64,000 nucleotides of DNA from Allium sativum. Its lineage: Eukaryota; Streptophyta; Magnoliopsida; Asparagales; Amaryllidaceae. Below, one piece after another: positions 35,844 to 46,000 of this stretch. A program made the translations under genes and the position numbers. Numbering within the stretch: position 1 is the first letter of the stretch; each line of letters opens with the position of its first letter. The stretch spans positions 876,765,199-876,829,198 of the forward strand of contig CM060912.1 in the NCBI GenBank assembly GCA_030737875.1, given 5' to 3'. A model generated the notes under the pieces. The model saw nothing but the letters and a program-made list of their open reading frames with translations. It was not told where the DNA came from and searched no databases.

Positions 35844-36379
35844 AGACCCTAAGCTAACCCTAAATGATTATAATCCTATCTCCTAACTAAACTATGCCAA
35901 AATTTTCTATGATCATGGCCTCCACCCAAAACCCTAGCCTCCATCCTCTTATGAAACTATTTCTATGAAGGCTTTCATGTTCATACAAGCATTTTTGAGT
36001 TGTTTAAGGGATCAATAGCTTGCATTCATCATCAAGTTGCAAGCTTTATGTTCAAGGCTAGAGTTTTTGGGTAATTTGTGGCAAGGATTTGCTTATGGGA
36101 GCTTAGTGGTGAGTTCCTATAGCTCTAATAATCAATTGTTAAATTGATTATGGTAGGATATGATAAGATATGGCTATGTTTGTGGATAAATGTGTTCATG
36201 CAAGTTTAGTATAGTGTATGTTATGTGTTTTGCAAGTTTTATGCTACATGCAAGTTTAATGCCATGTTTTATGATGCAAAACACTATGTTGAACGTTTAT
36301 GCATATGTAATATGTTATGCAAACTATGTGTGAGAGTATATGCAAGTTATATGTAACATGATATGCAAGTTATGCATGT

Positions 36380-36860
36380 GGTTTTATGCATGCTAAGTGT
36401 TTGGTTTTATGCATGCTAAGTATTTGGTTTTATGCATGCTAAGTATTTAGTTTTGTGCATGCTAAGTATGTGGTTTTGTGCATGCTAAGTATTTGGTTTT
36501 ATGCATGCTAAGTGTTTGGTTTTATGCAAGTTATGATGCAAGTTCATATGCAAAGTTATGATGCAAGTTCATATGCAAAGTTATGATGCAAGTTTATATG
36601 CAAAGTTATGATGCAAGTTCATATGCAAGTTTGTCTCTTTTTATGATATGCATAACATATGCGAGTTTGCCTATATGTATGACATGTTAGGCAAGTTCAT
36701 ATGCAAGTTTATGTGCAAGTTCATATGCAAGTTTATGTCCAAGTTCATATGCAAGTTTATGTGCAAGTTCATATGCAAGTTTATGTGCAAATTCATATGC
36801 AAGCTTATGTACAAGTTCATATGCAAGTTTGTCTCTTTTTATGATATGCATAATGCAAGT
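36380..36860 (+). repeat. GCATGCTAAGT and ATGCAAGTT tandem arrays (D 5' LTR)
   Basis: First about six 23-27-bp units of TTTTATGCATGCTAAGTATTTGG type, then about 20 units of 9-18 bp built on TTCATATGCAAG. The open frames through the array encode M/C/K/F strings and are repeat artefacts. The 3' LTR copy is about 44115-44600, with small copy differences. Confidence 0.93.
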
Positions 36861-37088
36861 TTGGATTAAATACTAGTTGGGTTTAATGTATGTTCATATA
36901 TGCAAGTTGACACCTTTTGAACCCATGATAAAGTTATATGCTATGTTGGCTAAACCCATGACATTTGTGATGAATCTTCCCTTTATTATGTCGTGTTATG
37001 AGAACGAATTACGTGGGGAACGATAGGGCTAATATGCATGCTAATAAAATGATGTGAAATGGGTATGATTAAGCATACCACAAAGTAA

Positions 37089-37215
37089 ATGGACATAATT
37101 GGGAATTTACCTATTGAGTTAGGTCTACCCATATTATGAAGTTGGGAATTTACCTATTAAGTTAGGTCTACCCATACTATGGAATTGGGAATTTACCTAT
37201 TGAGTTAGGTCTACC
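37089..37215 (+). repeat. Three tandem 45-55-bp repeats (D 5' LTR)
   Basis: GGGAATTTACCTATTGAGTT and AGGTCTACCCATA recur three times. The 3' LTR copy is about 44830-44955. Confidence 0.85.
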
Positions 37216-37293
37216 CATATTCTTAAAAATGTGTAATTAATTAGGGATAATTAATACAAATTATGGGGGTGATTAATTAGGTGTAATTAATCA

Positions 37294-37394
37294 ACTAAGA
37301 CACGAGGTTGGACCCTTTTGTAGCGGAAGTCTGCCCGGAACCGACCGGCCATCCAGCAGCTACAAATGATTGGCCCAATGTGAGAGGTCTTAGT
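37294..37394 (+). ncRNA. Structured repeat copy 1 (D 5' LTR)
   Basis: 101 bp that can fold into a long three-part stem: outer ACTAAGAC/GTCTTAGT, middle TTGGACC/GGCCCAA (one mismatch), inner TTTGTAGC/GCTACAAA, with a 34-base apical region that includes CCGG…CCGG. A second copy of the same length with different but still pairing stems follows at 37418-37518. I do not recognise it as a known ribozyme, tRNA or snoRNA. The 3' LTR copy is 45028-45128. Confidence 0.6.
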
Positions 37395-37417
37395 CATAAA
37401 TTAAATACGCGATTAAA

Positions 37418-37518
37418 GTAAAGACACGAGGTTAGACCTTTTTATGACAGAAGTCTACCCGGAACCAACCGGCATATCCAGCAGTCATAAAAGATGGTCT
37501 AATGTGAGAGGTCTTTAT
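37418..37518 (+). ncRNA. Structured repeat copy 2 (D 5' LTR)
   Basis: Outer GTAAAGAC/GTCTTTAT, middle TTAGACC/GGTCTAA (perfect), inner TTTTTATGAC/GTCATAAAAG. Against copy 1, at least six pairs have changed on both sides so that pairing is kept, while the loop (GAAGTCTACCCGGAACC…) stays nearly the same. The 3' LTR copy is 45152-45252. Confidence 0.6.
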
Positions 37519-37548
37519 GAGGTCATGATCTTAATTAATTAAGAAACA

Positions 37549-37830
37549 CTTAACCATATTAGCATGTAGAGGGACTTGAGGGGTTAAGTGGGTGCCTTGG
37601 GTGGCATGTAGAGATCTAGTGGGTTGCCTTGGGTGGCAATAGGAAATACGATTAGAATACTTAACCAAAGTGGAACATGTAATTAAACATGGGTAAAGGG
37701 TTAAGTAAGTGCTTTGGGTGGCATGTGGATATCTAGTTGGTGCCTTAAGTGGCAATTGAAATATGATTAGATGACTTAACCAAACCTTAACATGTAGGTG
37801 GGCAAGATTATAAAAAGGGGTTAAGTGGGA
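37549..37830 (+). repeat. GGGTTAAGT/GGGTGGCA long repeats (D 5' LTR)
   Basis: A unit of about 130 bp containing GGGTTAAGTGGGTGCCTTGG, GGCATGTAGAGATCTAGT and CTTAACCA occurs about 2.3 times. The 154-codon open frame on the opposite strand spans it and has no recognisable domain. Confidence 0.75.
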
Positions 37831-38277
37831 TACACTAGATAAAACAACAAGCTTAGGTGGTAGCTTGTGGGGGCCCATTTCAACCAATATCCCAACGTAT
37901 CTTAGTAGGCTCGACTCTAGTCGAGTGACGGGACACGCATATTGGGCTTGACTATAAGAGGCCAAACCGGGGTAGCGGTGGCAACGCGAGTCCAACGGGT
38001 TTCATCTGCGTGTGTGGACCCGGGATGGTAGGTAAGACGTTGTTGCATCGTGTAGATATAACCCGTGCACCATTTGCTGTATCGGGCTAGCCACTTTGGG
38101 GAGTGATACACCCCATTGTGGGGCCAACACGGATATCTTCGGTAGGGAGCCGATCGCTTGGGAGTAGTGGGTACACCTAGTGGAGATAGGGGCAGACGGC
38201 ACCTATGTAGTGAGCTAGGGGTACACGAAACTACTGGGTAAAATTGCTAAGTACACTTAGTGGGATCAACCTTTAAG

Positions 38278-38390
38278 TGGGAATTACCCTTGGGTGGGTA
38301 GAACTGGTGTGGTGCAGTGTAGGAATTACCCCTGGGTGGGTAGATCTGGGGTGGTGCAATCTAGTAATTATCCTTGGGTGGATAAATACG
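38278..38390 (+). repeat. Three 40-50-bp tandem repeats (D 5' LTR)
   Basis: GGAATTACCCTTGGGTGG followed by GTAGAACTGGTGTGGTGCA-like sequence recurs three times with drift. The 3' LTR copy is about 46010-46125. Confidence 0.8.
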
Positions 38391-38526
38391 TCTTTTCGGT
38401 TATCTTAGTACATCCTGTGTTTAGTTGGCTACTTAGGGTAGTCATTATCCCCAGAGGTACCGTACCTTGTTTATATCATACCCTAATTACTTTAATGATT
38501 GTATTGTTAGGGTTATAGGACTCACT

Positions 38527-38540
38527 CAGACTTATGTCTG
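38527..38540 (+). other. Conserved LTR hairpin H2 (D 5' copy)
   Basis: CAGAC-TTAT-GTCTG followed by ACCCC. Relative to CAGTC/GACTG in A, C and F, the fourth pair is swapped on both sides. The 3' LTR copy is 46260-46273. Confidence 0.6.
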
Positions 38541-38937
38541 ACCCCGTTGTTTCTTTATCTTTTTCCCAACTCTCAGGTTTTTCAGAGTGGGCCTAGCACT
38601 AGTGGGCTTTGATCAGACTGCTTTATCTATCTTTTGGAGCTTGGACCGTGGATGTAAAGCTCAGTTTATCTTTTCTATTATGGCTATTAGATTATGTAGT
38701 GGGATTATGTACTTTTGTTTTATCAGGATGGATATTATGTACTTGACTCTTATTTATGGTTTTGGTGTAACCAAACATGTTCTACTCTCCGCTGAAATGA
38801 AATGATGTTTTAAATTCTCAAGTATTACTTATATCTGTCTTGTTGTAATTTTTCTGTTCTATATTCACTTAAAATACTCCACCGATGTTATGGCATTCCC
38901 TTTGTGAGTGACCGTAGCGGGTGTGGGGTGTTACACG

Positions 38938-38950
38938 TGGTATCAGAGCC
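38938..38950 (+). other. D primer-binding site (tRNA-Met initiator)
   Basis: TGGTATCAGAGCC starts two bases after the LTR end at 38935. Confidence 0.93.
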
Positions 38951-39480
38951 AGGTTACCAGAACAGATAAATTTTTTAGAAAAACTATTTTCTAAGAATAT
39001 GTTTGAAAGGAGTATTTTCAAAAACATGTCTTTTAAGAGAAAAGTTTTTGAAAGAAAAGCATAATCCCCAATAGCCATATCAATATCTTTCGAATTCTCC
39101 GTTTTGAATTTCTTCCTCTCTCGTTTTGAATTTCCCCTCCGTGTATAGATGATCTTTCTAAGATAGATAAAAATGGAAAACCACTTCAAGGGACTTAGAC
39201 GTTAGTCGGATTAGAAGTTGGTTCAAGAAGGAGGAGGACTGGTAGATACCTATTGGATAGACAATGGGAGGAAGGCTCAAATAGTTGTTCGGTTAATGGA
39301 GGATGAAACCTCATTGGTGGGAGGATACGAGTGGAGAATGGGATGAAGAAGGCAAGTAGTTATCCTTTTAGGAGGAATAGGACACCTTATTAGGATTGTC
39401 CAAAGAGGCAAGGGCAAGGTACGGAATCTCCTGGAGGGTAGTTGTATTCCCTCACGACTAGGGTACCAGATGGGGATAGG
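38951..39480 (+). pseudogene. D leader and gag remnant
   Basis: A normal chromovirus gag would need over 1 kb here; only about 0.5 kb is left, with stops in every frame. Near 39370-39420 one frame reads D-C-P-K-R after a proline/tyrosine spacer, which looks like the end of a CCHC zinc knuckle. The capsid region is not recognisable. Nearly all of gag has been deleted. Confidence 0.5.
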
Positions 39481-39487
39481 ACCGTCT

Positions 39488-39832
39488 AGGTTGGAATTTG
39501 GATTTCTTTATTATCCGATTCGAACTTTATTTGATCCTGACGCATCGAGTTCGTTTATCTCATCATTGTTAGTTGAGTCACTGCACTTAGACACCAGTTT
39601 AGTAGAGGATCCCCTAGTTATTTCAAACCCAATTGGGGCTCCATGATGTGTTTGGGTTTGAAAGTTGCTATACTTAGCGTTGAGTTTAGATGTGATGCTT
39701 TTGGGCTTCACGGGCTATGGGTTAGTTTTGGGCATGGACTGGTTATCCAGTAGGGGTGCCGTTCTTGATTTTGAAGGGAGAGTTGTTAGGCTTATGACCC
39801 GTTTAGGTAACACTCTCGAGAATCTCTTGTAA
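39488..39832 (+). pseudogene. D protease (retropepsin) remnant
   Basis: One frame gives the chromovirus aspartic protease layout: L-F-D-P-D-A-S-S-S-F-I-S at 39527-39562, and G-M-D-W-L-S with A-V-L-D-F at 39731-39772. The active-site D-S-G-A motif has become D-P-D-A, and two in-frame TGA codons fall in the middle (after P-I-G-A-P and six codons later). The protein would process the Gag-Pol polyprotein; this copy is dead. Confidence 0.8.
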
Positions 39833-39836
39833 TCCC

Positions 39837-40266
39837 ATGGAATCTGTTATGCTAAGCTATCTAGAATCGCTTGACACGTCGGTCGAGGGTTTGCGAACTG
39901 TTAGGGTGGTCCGGGAATACTCGGATGTGTTTGAGGAGGTGAAGGGCTTACCTCCGGAGCGGGAGACTGACTTCCGAATATACCTGGTAGACAATGCCAA
40001 ACCAGTATCTTGGCCAGTGTGCCACATGGCTCCTCGTGAGAGGAGGGAACTCCATAAGCAAGTAGGCGATTTGCTTGAGAAGGGGTTCATAAGACGAAGT
40101 ATATTGGAGTGGGGTGCTCCAGTAGTTTTTGCTATGAAGGCGGATGGGTCCCTCAGACTTTGTGTAGGCTAAAGAGAACTAAATAAACACACAAAGAAGA
40201 ATAGACACCCATTGCCGAGGATTGATGATCCCTATGATCAGTTGGTTGGCGCCTCAGTGTTTTCGC
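39837..40266 (+). pseudogene. D reverse transcriptase, N-terminal part
   Basis: Open from 39837 to a stop at 40170-40172. It contains the connection to RT (E-Y-S-D-V-F, G-L-P-P-E-R-E), M-A-P-R-E-R-R-E-L, L-L-E-K-G-F-I-R, W-G-A-P-V-V-F and D-G-S-L-R-L-C-V, which are RT fingers motifs of Ty3/gypsy elements. The usual D-Y-R-E-L-N is interrupted: G then a stop then R-E-L-N-K. The frame continues after the stop with H-P-L-P-R-I-D-D and a frameshift before the palm domain. Confidence 0.92.
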
Positions 40267-40267
40267 A

Positions 40268-40522
40268 GTGGACTCAGCCACGGAGTTTCATCAGTTGAGA
40301 GTGGCTGAGGATAGTATAGAGAAGACTACCTTTAGGACTCCGGATGGTTTTTATGAGTGGCTGGTGATGCCATTTGGTTTGACGAACGCCCCCACATACT
40401 TTGTTGATTTGATGAGAAGGGTGTTCAGGGAGTACCTAAATAAGTTTGTGATGGTCTTTGTAAATGACATCTTGGTCTTTTCTAGGAGCGGAATAAGTTT
40501 TCGTGTGTGCTCAATAGGCTGA
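40268..40522 (+). pseudogene. D reverse transcriptase, palm part
   Basis: Contains F-H-Q-L-R-V, K-T-T-F-R-T, W-L-V-M-P-F-G-L-T-N-A-P and F-V-N-D-I-L-V-F-S-R-S. The catalytic Y/F-x-D-D box is F-V-N-D, so the first aspartate is lost, and the first aspartate of the D-L-x-S-G-Y-H region is also displaced by a frameshift just upstream. The frame stops at 40522. The thumb and most of RNase H are missing or rearranged downstream. Confidence 0.92.
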
Positions 40523-40764
40523 GCAAGGCCAGTATGGGATAAACGATGGTTTTGGAGCGAGACTGGCGAGGACATCCAGAGTTGGACAAGGGCTTAATTA
40601 TTTAGCCGTTTTTACTAGTATCATCTCACGTAGGTCGTCTAGGTTCGAAGGAGGCATCCCTTGGGTGTTTGTCTGATATTGGTTTAGGCCTTTGGGGCTT
40701 GCATTTGGGGGATGTCGAGTTCGACCAGGGTGGTCTGCGTAAGAGATGGATAGTTGTGACGATT

Positions 40765-40985
40765 TTGCATGGGAGAATATCCTGATTTTCTCTAGGAGTG
40801 GAGAAGAGCATGCCCTACATCTTAGGGAAGTATTGGAGACTCTCCAGGCGCATAGTCTAAAGACAGAAAAAGTGAATAGGATTCTTAGCGTCCTATGAGT
40901 TTGAGATAACGTATACCCATGGCAAGGGTAATGTGGTATCGGACGCCTTAAGTAGAAAAAGGTTGTCCTTGAATTCATTGTCCGA
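40765..40985 (+). pseudogene. D second RT tail plus RNase H remnant
   Basis: A second copy of the I-L-I-F-S-R-S-G motif appears at about 40777-40800, followed by E-E-H-A-L-H-L-R-E-V-L-E-T-L. After a frame change come Y-E-F-E-I-T-Y-T-H-G-K-G-N-V and S-D-A-L-S-R-K at 40895-40962, the conserved end of gypsy RNase H. The sequence between 40523 and 40765 does not fit the normal order, so a rearrangement or deletion joined these pieces. Confidence 0.8.
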
Positions 40986-41117
40986 CGGAGCTTAGAGTTT
41001 ATTTCTAGGTTTGACTTTAGACCTTCCATTGACTATATACTCAGTTTGCTAGCATCCTTGGAGGTCAGGCCTACTCTTTTGGGGTGGATTGGAGAAGCAT
41101 AGAGGGACGACCCACGG

Positions 41118-41660
41118 TTGGTTGAGTTGGTAGAGAAGCTCATAAGGGGGGAGTCGTCCAGCCATTTGAGTAGGTACGTCCTAGACGATAGGGGTGCTTG
41201 CGTAGAGACGGTAGACTTTGTACCGCAAGACGAGGGTTTGAGGAAGGCTATTCTTGATGATGCACATCGTTCGAAGATGACCATTCATCCCGGTAGGGAC
41301 AAGATGTACCAAGACATGAGGCGAGTTTTCTTTTGGGCTGGTATGAAGAAAGACATGGCCGAGTATGTCGCTAGAGGCTTGGTGAAAGCGGAGCAGAAGA
41401 AACCCGGTGGGGTGCCTCACCCATTGGAGGTTCCGCTATGGAAGTGGGATAGTGTCTCGATGGATTACCAAGATCGAGGAAGGGTAATACGGGAATTTGG
41501 GTGGTAGTAGACAGAATTACTAAGAGCGCCCATTGTATACCCGTGAAGAGTAAAAGAACTGTTCCATGGCTAGCTTCAGTTTACATTCGAGAGATTATTA
41601 GATTGCATGGTGTACCTTCCAGTATAGCGATCGATTGAGATCCTATCTTCACTAGCGAGT
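41118..41660 (+). pseudogene. D integrase, zinc-binding and core start
   Basis: Begins with the H-H part of the HHCC finger (A-H-R-S-K-M-T-I-H-P-G), M-Y-Q-D-M and W-A-G-M-K-K-D-M-A-E-Y-V-A-R, but the C-x-x-C half is deleted (A-R-G-L-V-K-A-E-Q). The core starts with W-K-W-D-S-V-S-M-D, holding the first catalytic aspartate. A stop at 41505 and a frameshift follow, then V-V-V-D-R-I-T-K-S-A-H, L-H-G-V-P and A-I-D, then a stop codon and D-P-I-F-T-S. Confidence 0.92.
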
Positions 41661-42148
41661 TCTGGAGAAGTTTGCAAGAAGCAGTGGGGACTCAATTGTG
41701 TCTGAGCACCGCATATCATCCTCAGACGGACGGCCAGACTGAGAGGGTGAATCGTGTCCTAGAAGACCTTTTGAGGCTTTGTATCTTAGATTTTGGAGGT
41801 ACATGGGAAGAGCATCTTCCATTGGTGGAGTTCGCATATAATAACAGCTTTCAGTCCAGTGTTGGTATGGCTCCTTTCGAAGCTCTTTATGGAAGGCCTT
41901 GTCGATCACCTACATGTTGGTGGGAATCTACGGATAAGATCTTTCTTGGGCCTGATATGGTTAGGGAGACTTCTGAAAAGATTGACTTGATTCGAAGAAG
42001 GATGAAAGCAGCGCAGGATAGACAAAAATCTTATGCGGACAAGAGGAGGACGGATTTTGAATTTGAAGTTGGGGACATGGTCTTTGTCAAAGTGTCTCCG
42101 TTACGGAATGTGGTTCGCTTTGGATCTGTTGGGAAGTTAGCACCATGA
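41661..42148 (+). pseudogene. D integrase, core C-terminal part
   Basis: Open for 158 codons from the first internal ATG. Contains [16 protein letters not shown] with the catalytic glutamate, [17 protein letters not shown] and [14 protein letters not shown], the best-preserved part of the element. It ends at 42148 shortly before the region linking to the chromodomain. Confidence 0.93.
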
Positions 42149-42204
42149 TTCGTAGGGCCATTTCCTATTAAGGAAAGGATTGGACGGATGGCATATAGAG
42201 GGAG

Positions 42205-42470
42205 TTGCCCGACAGACTTAGTGGTGTACATGATGTATTCCATTTGAGGAAGTACCTACATGAGACCGCAGAGGCGGTAGAGCCGAGCTGGCTTAAAGGA
42301 GTAAAGGTAGACCGTGATGTGATTATTCGACGAACTCCTACTCGCATCCTTGGGTCAGAGATTAGGAAGTTGAGAAACAGAGAGGTTCGACTAGTCAAAG
42401 TGAAAAGGGGAGAAGGAGAGAGCAATGCTACTTGGGGGAAGCGAGGATGCGTTCGTCATACCCATTTCTT
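42205..42470 (+). pseudogene. D integrase C terminus with chromodomain-like tail
   Basis: V-H-D-V-F-H-L-R-K-Y-L is the conserved gypsy motif after the GPF/Y region. Then come R-I-L-G-S-E-I-R-K-L-R-N-R-E-V-R-L-V-K-V and A-T-W-G, which match the beta-strand core of chromovirus chromodomains (R-I-L-D…L-R-N-K…V-K-V-x-W…A-T-W-E). The aromatic W of V-x-W is missing (V-K-V-K-R), so histone binding would be impaired. This tail targets integration to heterochromatin in the family. Confidence 0.85.
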
Positions 42471-43057
42471 TTTGAGGGTATGTCCTTTAAACATCTCCTT
42501 TATCGTTTGTCTAGTGCTTATCTTATCTTTAGTATGTCCTCTCATTAGTATCTTTGACCTTTAGATAGGGTAAACCTATGGTTGAAACATGTGTTTGAGA
42601 CATGTTATGATTGATGGATGCATGTGGATGCAAGTGTTTGCTAGTGGTTGCCCGTGGATGCATATACACACACTCTAGACACTAGATCGGCTCAATCACT
42701 TCATACTGCATATTGCATAAAATTGTGTGTAGGTAACTATATTAATGGATGTATAATGGTTGTGTTATCACATGGATGATGCATTTTGGTGAATGATTGT
42801 GCACTCATGTAGATATTGTATGTGTCGATAGGGTTCTCTCGCATACATAATGGATGCATGGCACTATCATGGTTTGCATATGTTCATACATTAGATAGGG
42901 AACATATACACACACTTTTTCTTGCATATGCTCATACATCATTAGAAATTGTTTTAAGGACAATGGATGCCCGTGTTTGATGAATTGAGTAGATGGTTGT
43001 TTGGATGGTAGGATATGCATTCTCCTTAGCTTAGAGATTTCGGGGACGAAATCCCTT
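42471..43057 (+). other. D 3' untranslated region
   Basis: No coding motif. Contains short TGGATGCATGTGGATGCAAG-like repeats (42605-42665) and the GAGATTTCGGGGACGAAATCCC block (43025-43050) that precedes the polypurine tract in many plant gypsy elements; C and B have GAGGACGAAATTATTTTAAG and GGGGACGAAAAGTTTTAAG in the same place. Confidence 0.7.
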
Positions 43058-43070
43058 AAGGAGGGGAGAA
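43058..43070 (+). other. D polypurine tract
   Basis: AAGGAGGGGAGAA directly before the 3' LTR. Confidence 0.9.
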
Positions 43071-46000
43071 TGTAACACCCCGAATTTCGGTTAATGCTAG
43101 AATTCACTAATTACAGAATAAATAATCTCAGATGTGAGAATTGGGGGAAACGGGCTGCGGCATTGCGTTTGTCTCGGAAAAATACGCGAAATAGAGTCCG
43201 AGTTTTCGAGAATCGGAGTCCGTATGGCCCGGTTATGACCCAATGAAGTTTACAGAAAATTCAAAGATCAAAACAGATTTAAAAATTCAGGTTTAAATTT
43301 TGAAATTGGAGCCATTGGGCAGAGGAGGGAAAAATTCCCGCCTACCTACCCAAGTCGACAGCCCTGTCGACTGGGCAGTCGACTTGGCTAGGACCAAGTC
43401 GACAGCCCTGTCGACTTGGGTGTCGACAGGGGGTGCTCGTCAGGTCTAACCTGGTGCACCATTTTAAGGGATTGGCTGTGTTTTGGGTTGTTCTCTAGAA
43501 GCATCCGGGATCTGATGGTCCTAATCTAACCTAGGGTTGATCTAAGGGCCTAAAACACTTGCCTAATCCTATAAATAAGACCCTATGCTAACCCTAAATG
43601 ATCATAATCCTATCTCCTAACTAAACTATGCCAAAATTTTCTATGATCATGGCCTCCACCCAAAACCCTAGCCTCCATCCTCTTATGAAACTATTTCTAT
43701 GAAGGCTTTCATGTTCATACAAGCATTTTTGAGTTGTTTAAGGGATCATTAGCTTGCATTCATCATCAAGTTGCAAGCTTTATGTTCAAGGCTAGAGTTT
43801 TTGGGTAATTTGTGGCAAGGATTTGCTTATGGGAGCTTAGTGGTGAGTTCCTATAGCTCTAATAATCAATTGTTAAATTGATTATGGTAGGATATGATAA
43901 GATATGGCTATGTTTGTGGATAAATGTGTTCATGCAAGTTTAGTATAGTGTATGTTATGTGTTTTGCAAGTTTTATGCTACATGCAAGTTTAATGCCATG
44001 TTTTATGATGCAAAACACTATGTTGAACGTTTATGCATATGTAATATGTTATGCAAACTATGTGTGAGAGTATATGCAAGTTATATGTAACATGATATGC
44101 AAGTTATGCATGTGGTTTTATGCATGCTAAGTGTTTGGTTTTATGCATGCTAAGTATTTGGTTTTATGCATGCTAAGTATTTAGTTTTGTGCATGCTAAG
44201 TATGTGGTTTTGTGCATGCTAAGTATTTGGTTTTATGCATGCTAAGTGTTTGGTTTTATGCAAGTTATGATGCAAGTTCATATGCAAAGTTATGATGCAA
44301 GTTCATATGCAAAGTTATGATGCAAGTTCATATGCAAAGTTATGATGCAAGTTCATATGCAAGTTTGTCTCTTTTTATGATATGCATAACATATGCGAGT
44401 TTGCCTATATGTATGACATGTTATGCAAGTTCATATGCAAGTTTATGTGCAAGTTCATATGCAAGTTTATGTGCAAGTTCATATGCAAGTTTATGTGCAA
44501 GTTCATATGCAAGTTTATGTGCAAATTCATATGCAAGCTTATGTACAAGTTCATATGCAAGTTTGTCTCTTTTTATGATATGCATAATGCAAGTTTGGGT
44601 TAAATACTAGTTGGGTTTAATGTATGTTCATATATGCAAGTTGACACCTTTTGAACCCATGATAAAGTTATATGCTATGTTGGCTAAACCCATGACATTT
44701 GTGATGAATCTTCCCTTTATTATGTCGTGTTATGAGAACGAATTACGTGGGGAACGATAGGGCTAATATGCATGCTAATAAAATGATGTGAAATGGGTAT
44801 GATTAAGCATACCACAAAGTAAATGGACATAATTGGGAATTTACCTATTGAGTTAGGTCTACCCATATTATGAAGTTAGGAATTTACCTATTAAGTTAGG
44901 TCTACCCATACTATGGAATTGGGAATTTACCTATTGAGTTAGGTCTACCCATATTCTTAAAAATGTGTAATTAATTAGGGATAATTAATACAAATTATGG
45001 GGGTGATTAATTAGGTGTAATTAATCAACTAAGACACGAGGTTGGACCCTTTTGTAGAGGAAGTCTGCCCGGAACCGACCGGCCATCCAGCAGCTACAAA
45101 TGATTGGCTCAATGTGAGAGGTCTTAGTCATAAATTAAATACGTGATTAAAGTAAAGACACGAGGTTAGACCTTTTTATGACAGAAGTCTGCCCGGAACC
45201 AACCGGCATATCCAGCAGTCATAAAAGATGGTCTAATGTGAGAGGTCTTTATGAGGTCATGATCTTAATTAATTAAGAAACACTTAACCATATTAGCTTG
45301 TAGAGGGACATGAGGGGTTAAGTGGGTGCCTTGGGTTGCATGTAGAGATCTAGTGGGTTGCCTTGGGTGGCAATAGGAAATACGATTAGAATACTTAACC
45401 AAAGTGGAACATGTAATTAAACATGGGTAAAGGGTTAAGTAAGTGCTTTGGGTGGCATGTGGAAATCTAGTTGGTGCCTTAAGTGGCAATTGAAATATGA
45501 TTAGATGCTTAACCAAACCTTAACATGCAGGTGGGCATGATTATAAAAAGGGGTTAAGTGGGATACACTAGATAAAACAACAAGCTTAGGTGGTAGCTTG
45601 TGGGGGCCCATTTCAACCAATATCCCAACGTATCTTAGTAGGCTCGACTCTAGTCGAGTGACGGGACACGCATATTGGGCTTGACTATAAGAGGCCAAAC
45701 CGGGGTAGCGGTGGCAACGCGAGTCCAACGGGTTTCATCTGCGTGTGTGGACCCGGGATGGTAGGTAAGACGTTGTTGCATCGTGTAGATATAACCCGTG
45801 CACCATTTGCTGTATCGGGCTAGCCACTTTGGGGAGTGATACACCCCATTGTGGGGCCAGCACAGATATCTACGATAGGGAGCCGATCGCTTGGGAGTAG
45901 TGGGTACACCTAGTGGAGATAGGGGCAGACGGCACCTATGTAGTGAGCTAGGGGTACACGAAACTACTGGGTAAAATTGCTAAGTACACTTAGTGGGATC

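Larger units (their letters stand above)
36109..38576 (+). other. Candidate LTR intron of D (5' copy)
   Basis: TTAGTG|GTGAGTTCC donor at 36109. The acceptor CCCAACTCTCAG ends at 38576, with a second AG at 38585. A pyrimidine tract precedes it, and a CTGAC branch-point-like sequence lies 35 bases upstream, formed by the 3' arm of hairpin H2. All tandem repeats of the LTR lie inside this 2.47-kb interval. The 3' LTR donor is 43843. Splicing is inferred only. Confidence 0.45.
35337..38935 (+). repeat. D 5' LTR
   Basis: TGTAACACCCCG…GGGTGTTACA. Contents in order: GTCGAC inverted-repeat cluster (35615-35695), TATA box (35836), exon-like leader, GTGAGT donor (36109), GCATGCTAAG and ATGCAAGTT arrays (36380-36860), three 50-bp repeats (37089-37215), the duplicated 101-bp fold (37294-37518), a repeated GGGTTAAGTGGGTGCC block (37549-37830), GGAATTACCCTTGGGTGG repeats (38278-38390), hairpin H2 (38527-38540), an acceptor (38576) and the CCGCTG end block. 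Confidence 0.93.

Noticed and set aside
36648..36869. 73-codon M/C/K/F-rich frame and its 3' LTR partner (44382-44603)
   Set aside because: Pure translation of the ATGCAAGTT tandem array.
37531..37995. 154-codon minus-strand frame in the D LTR
   Set aside because: It runs through tandem repeats in a non-coding LTR, and in the other LTR it is broken into two frames.
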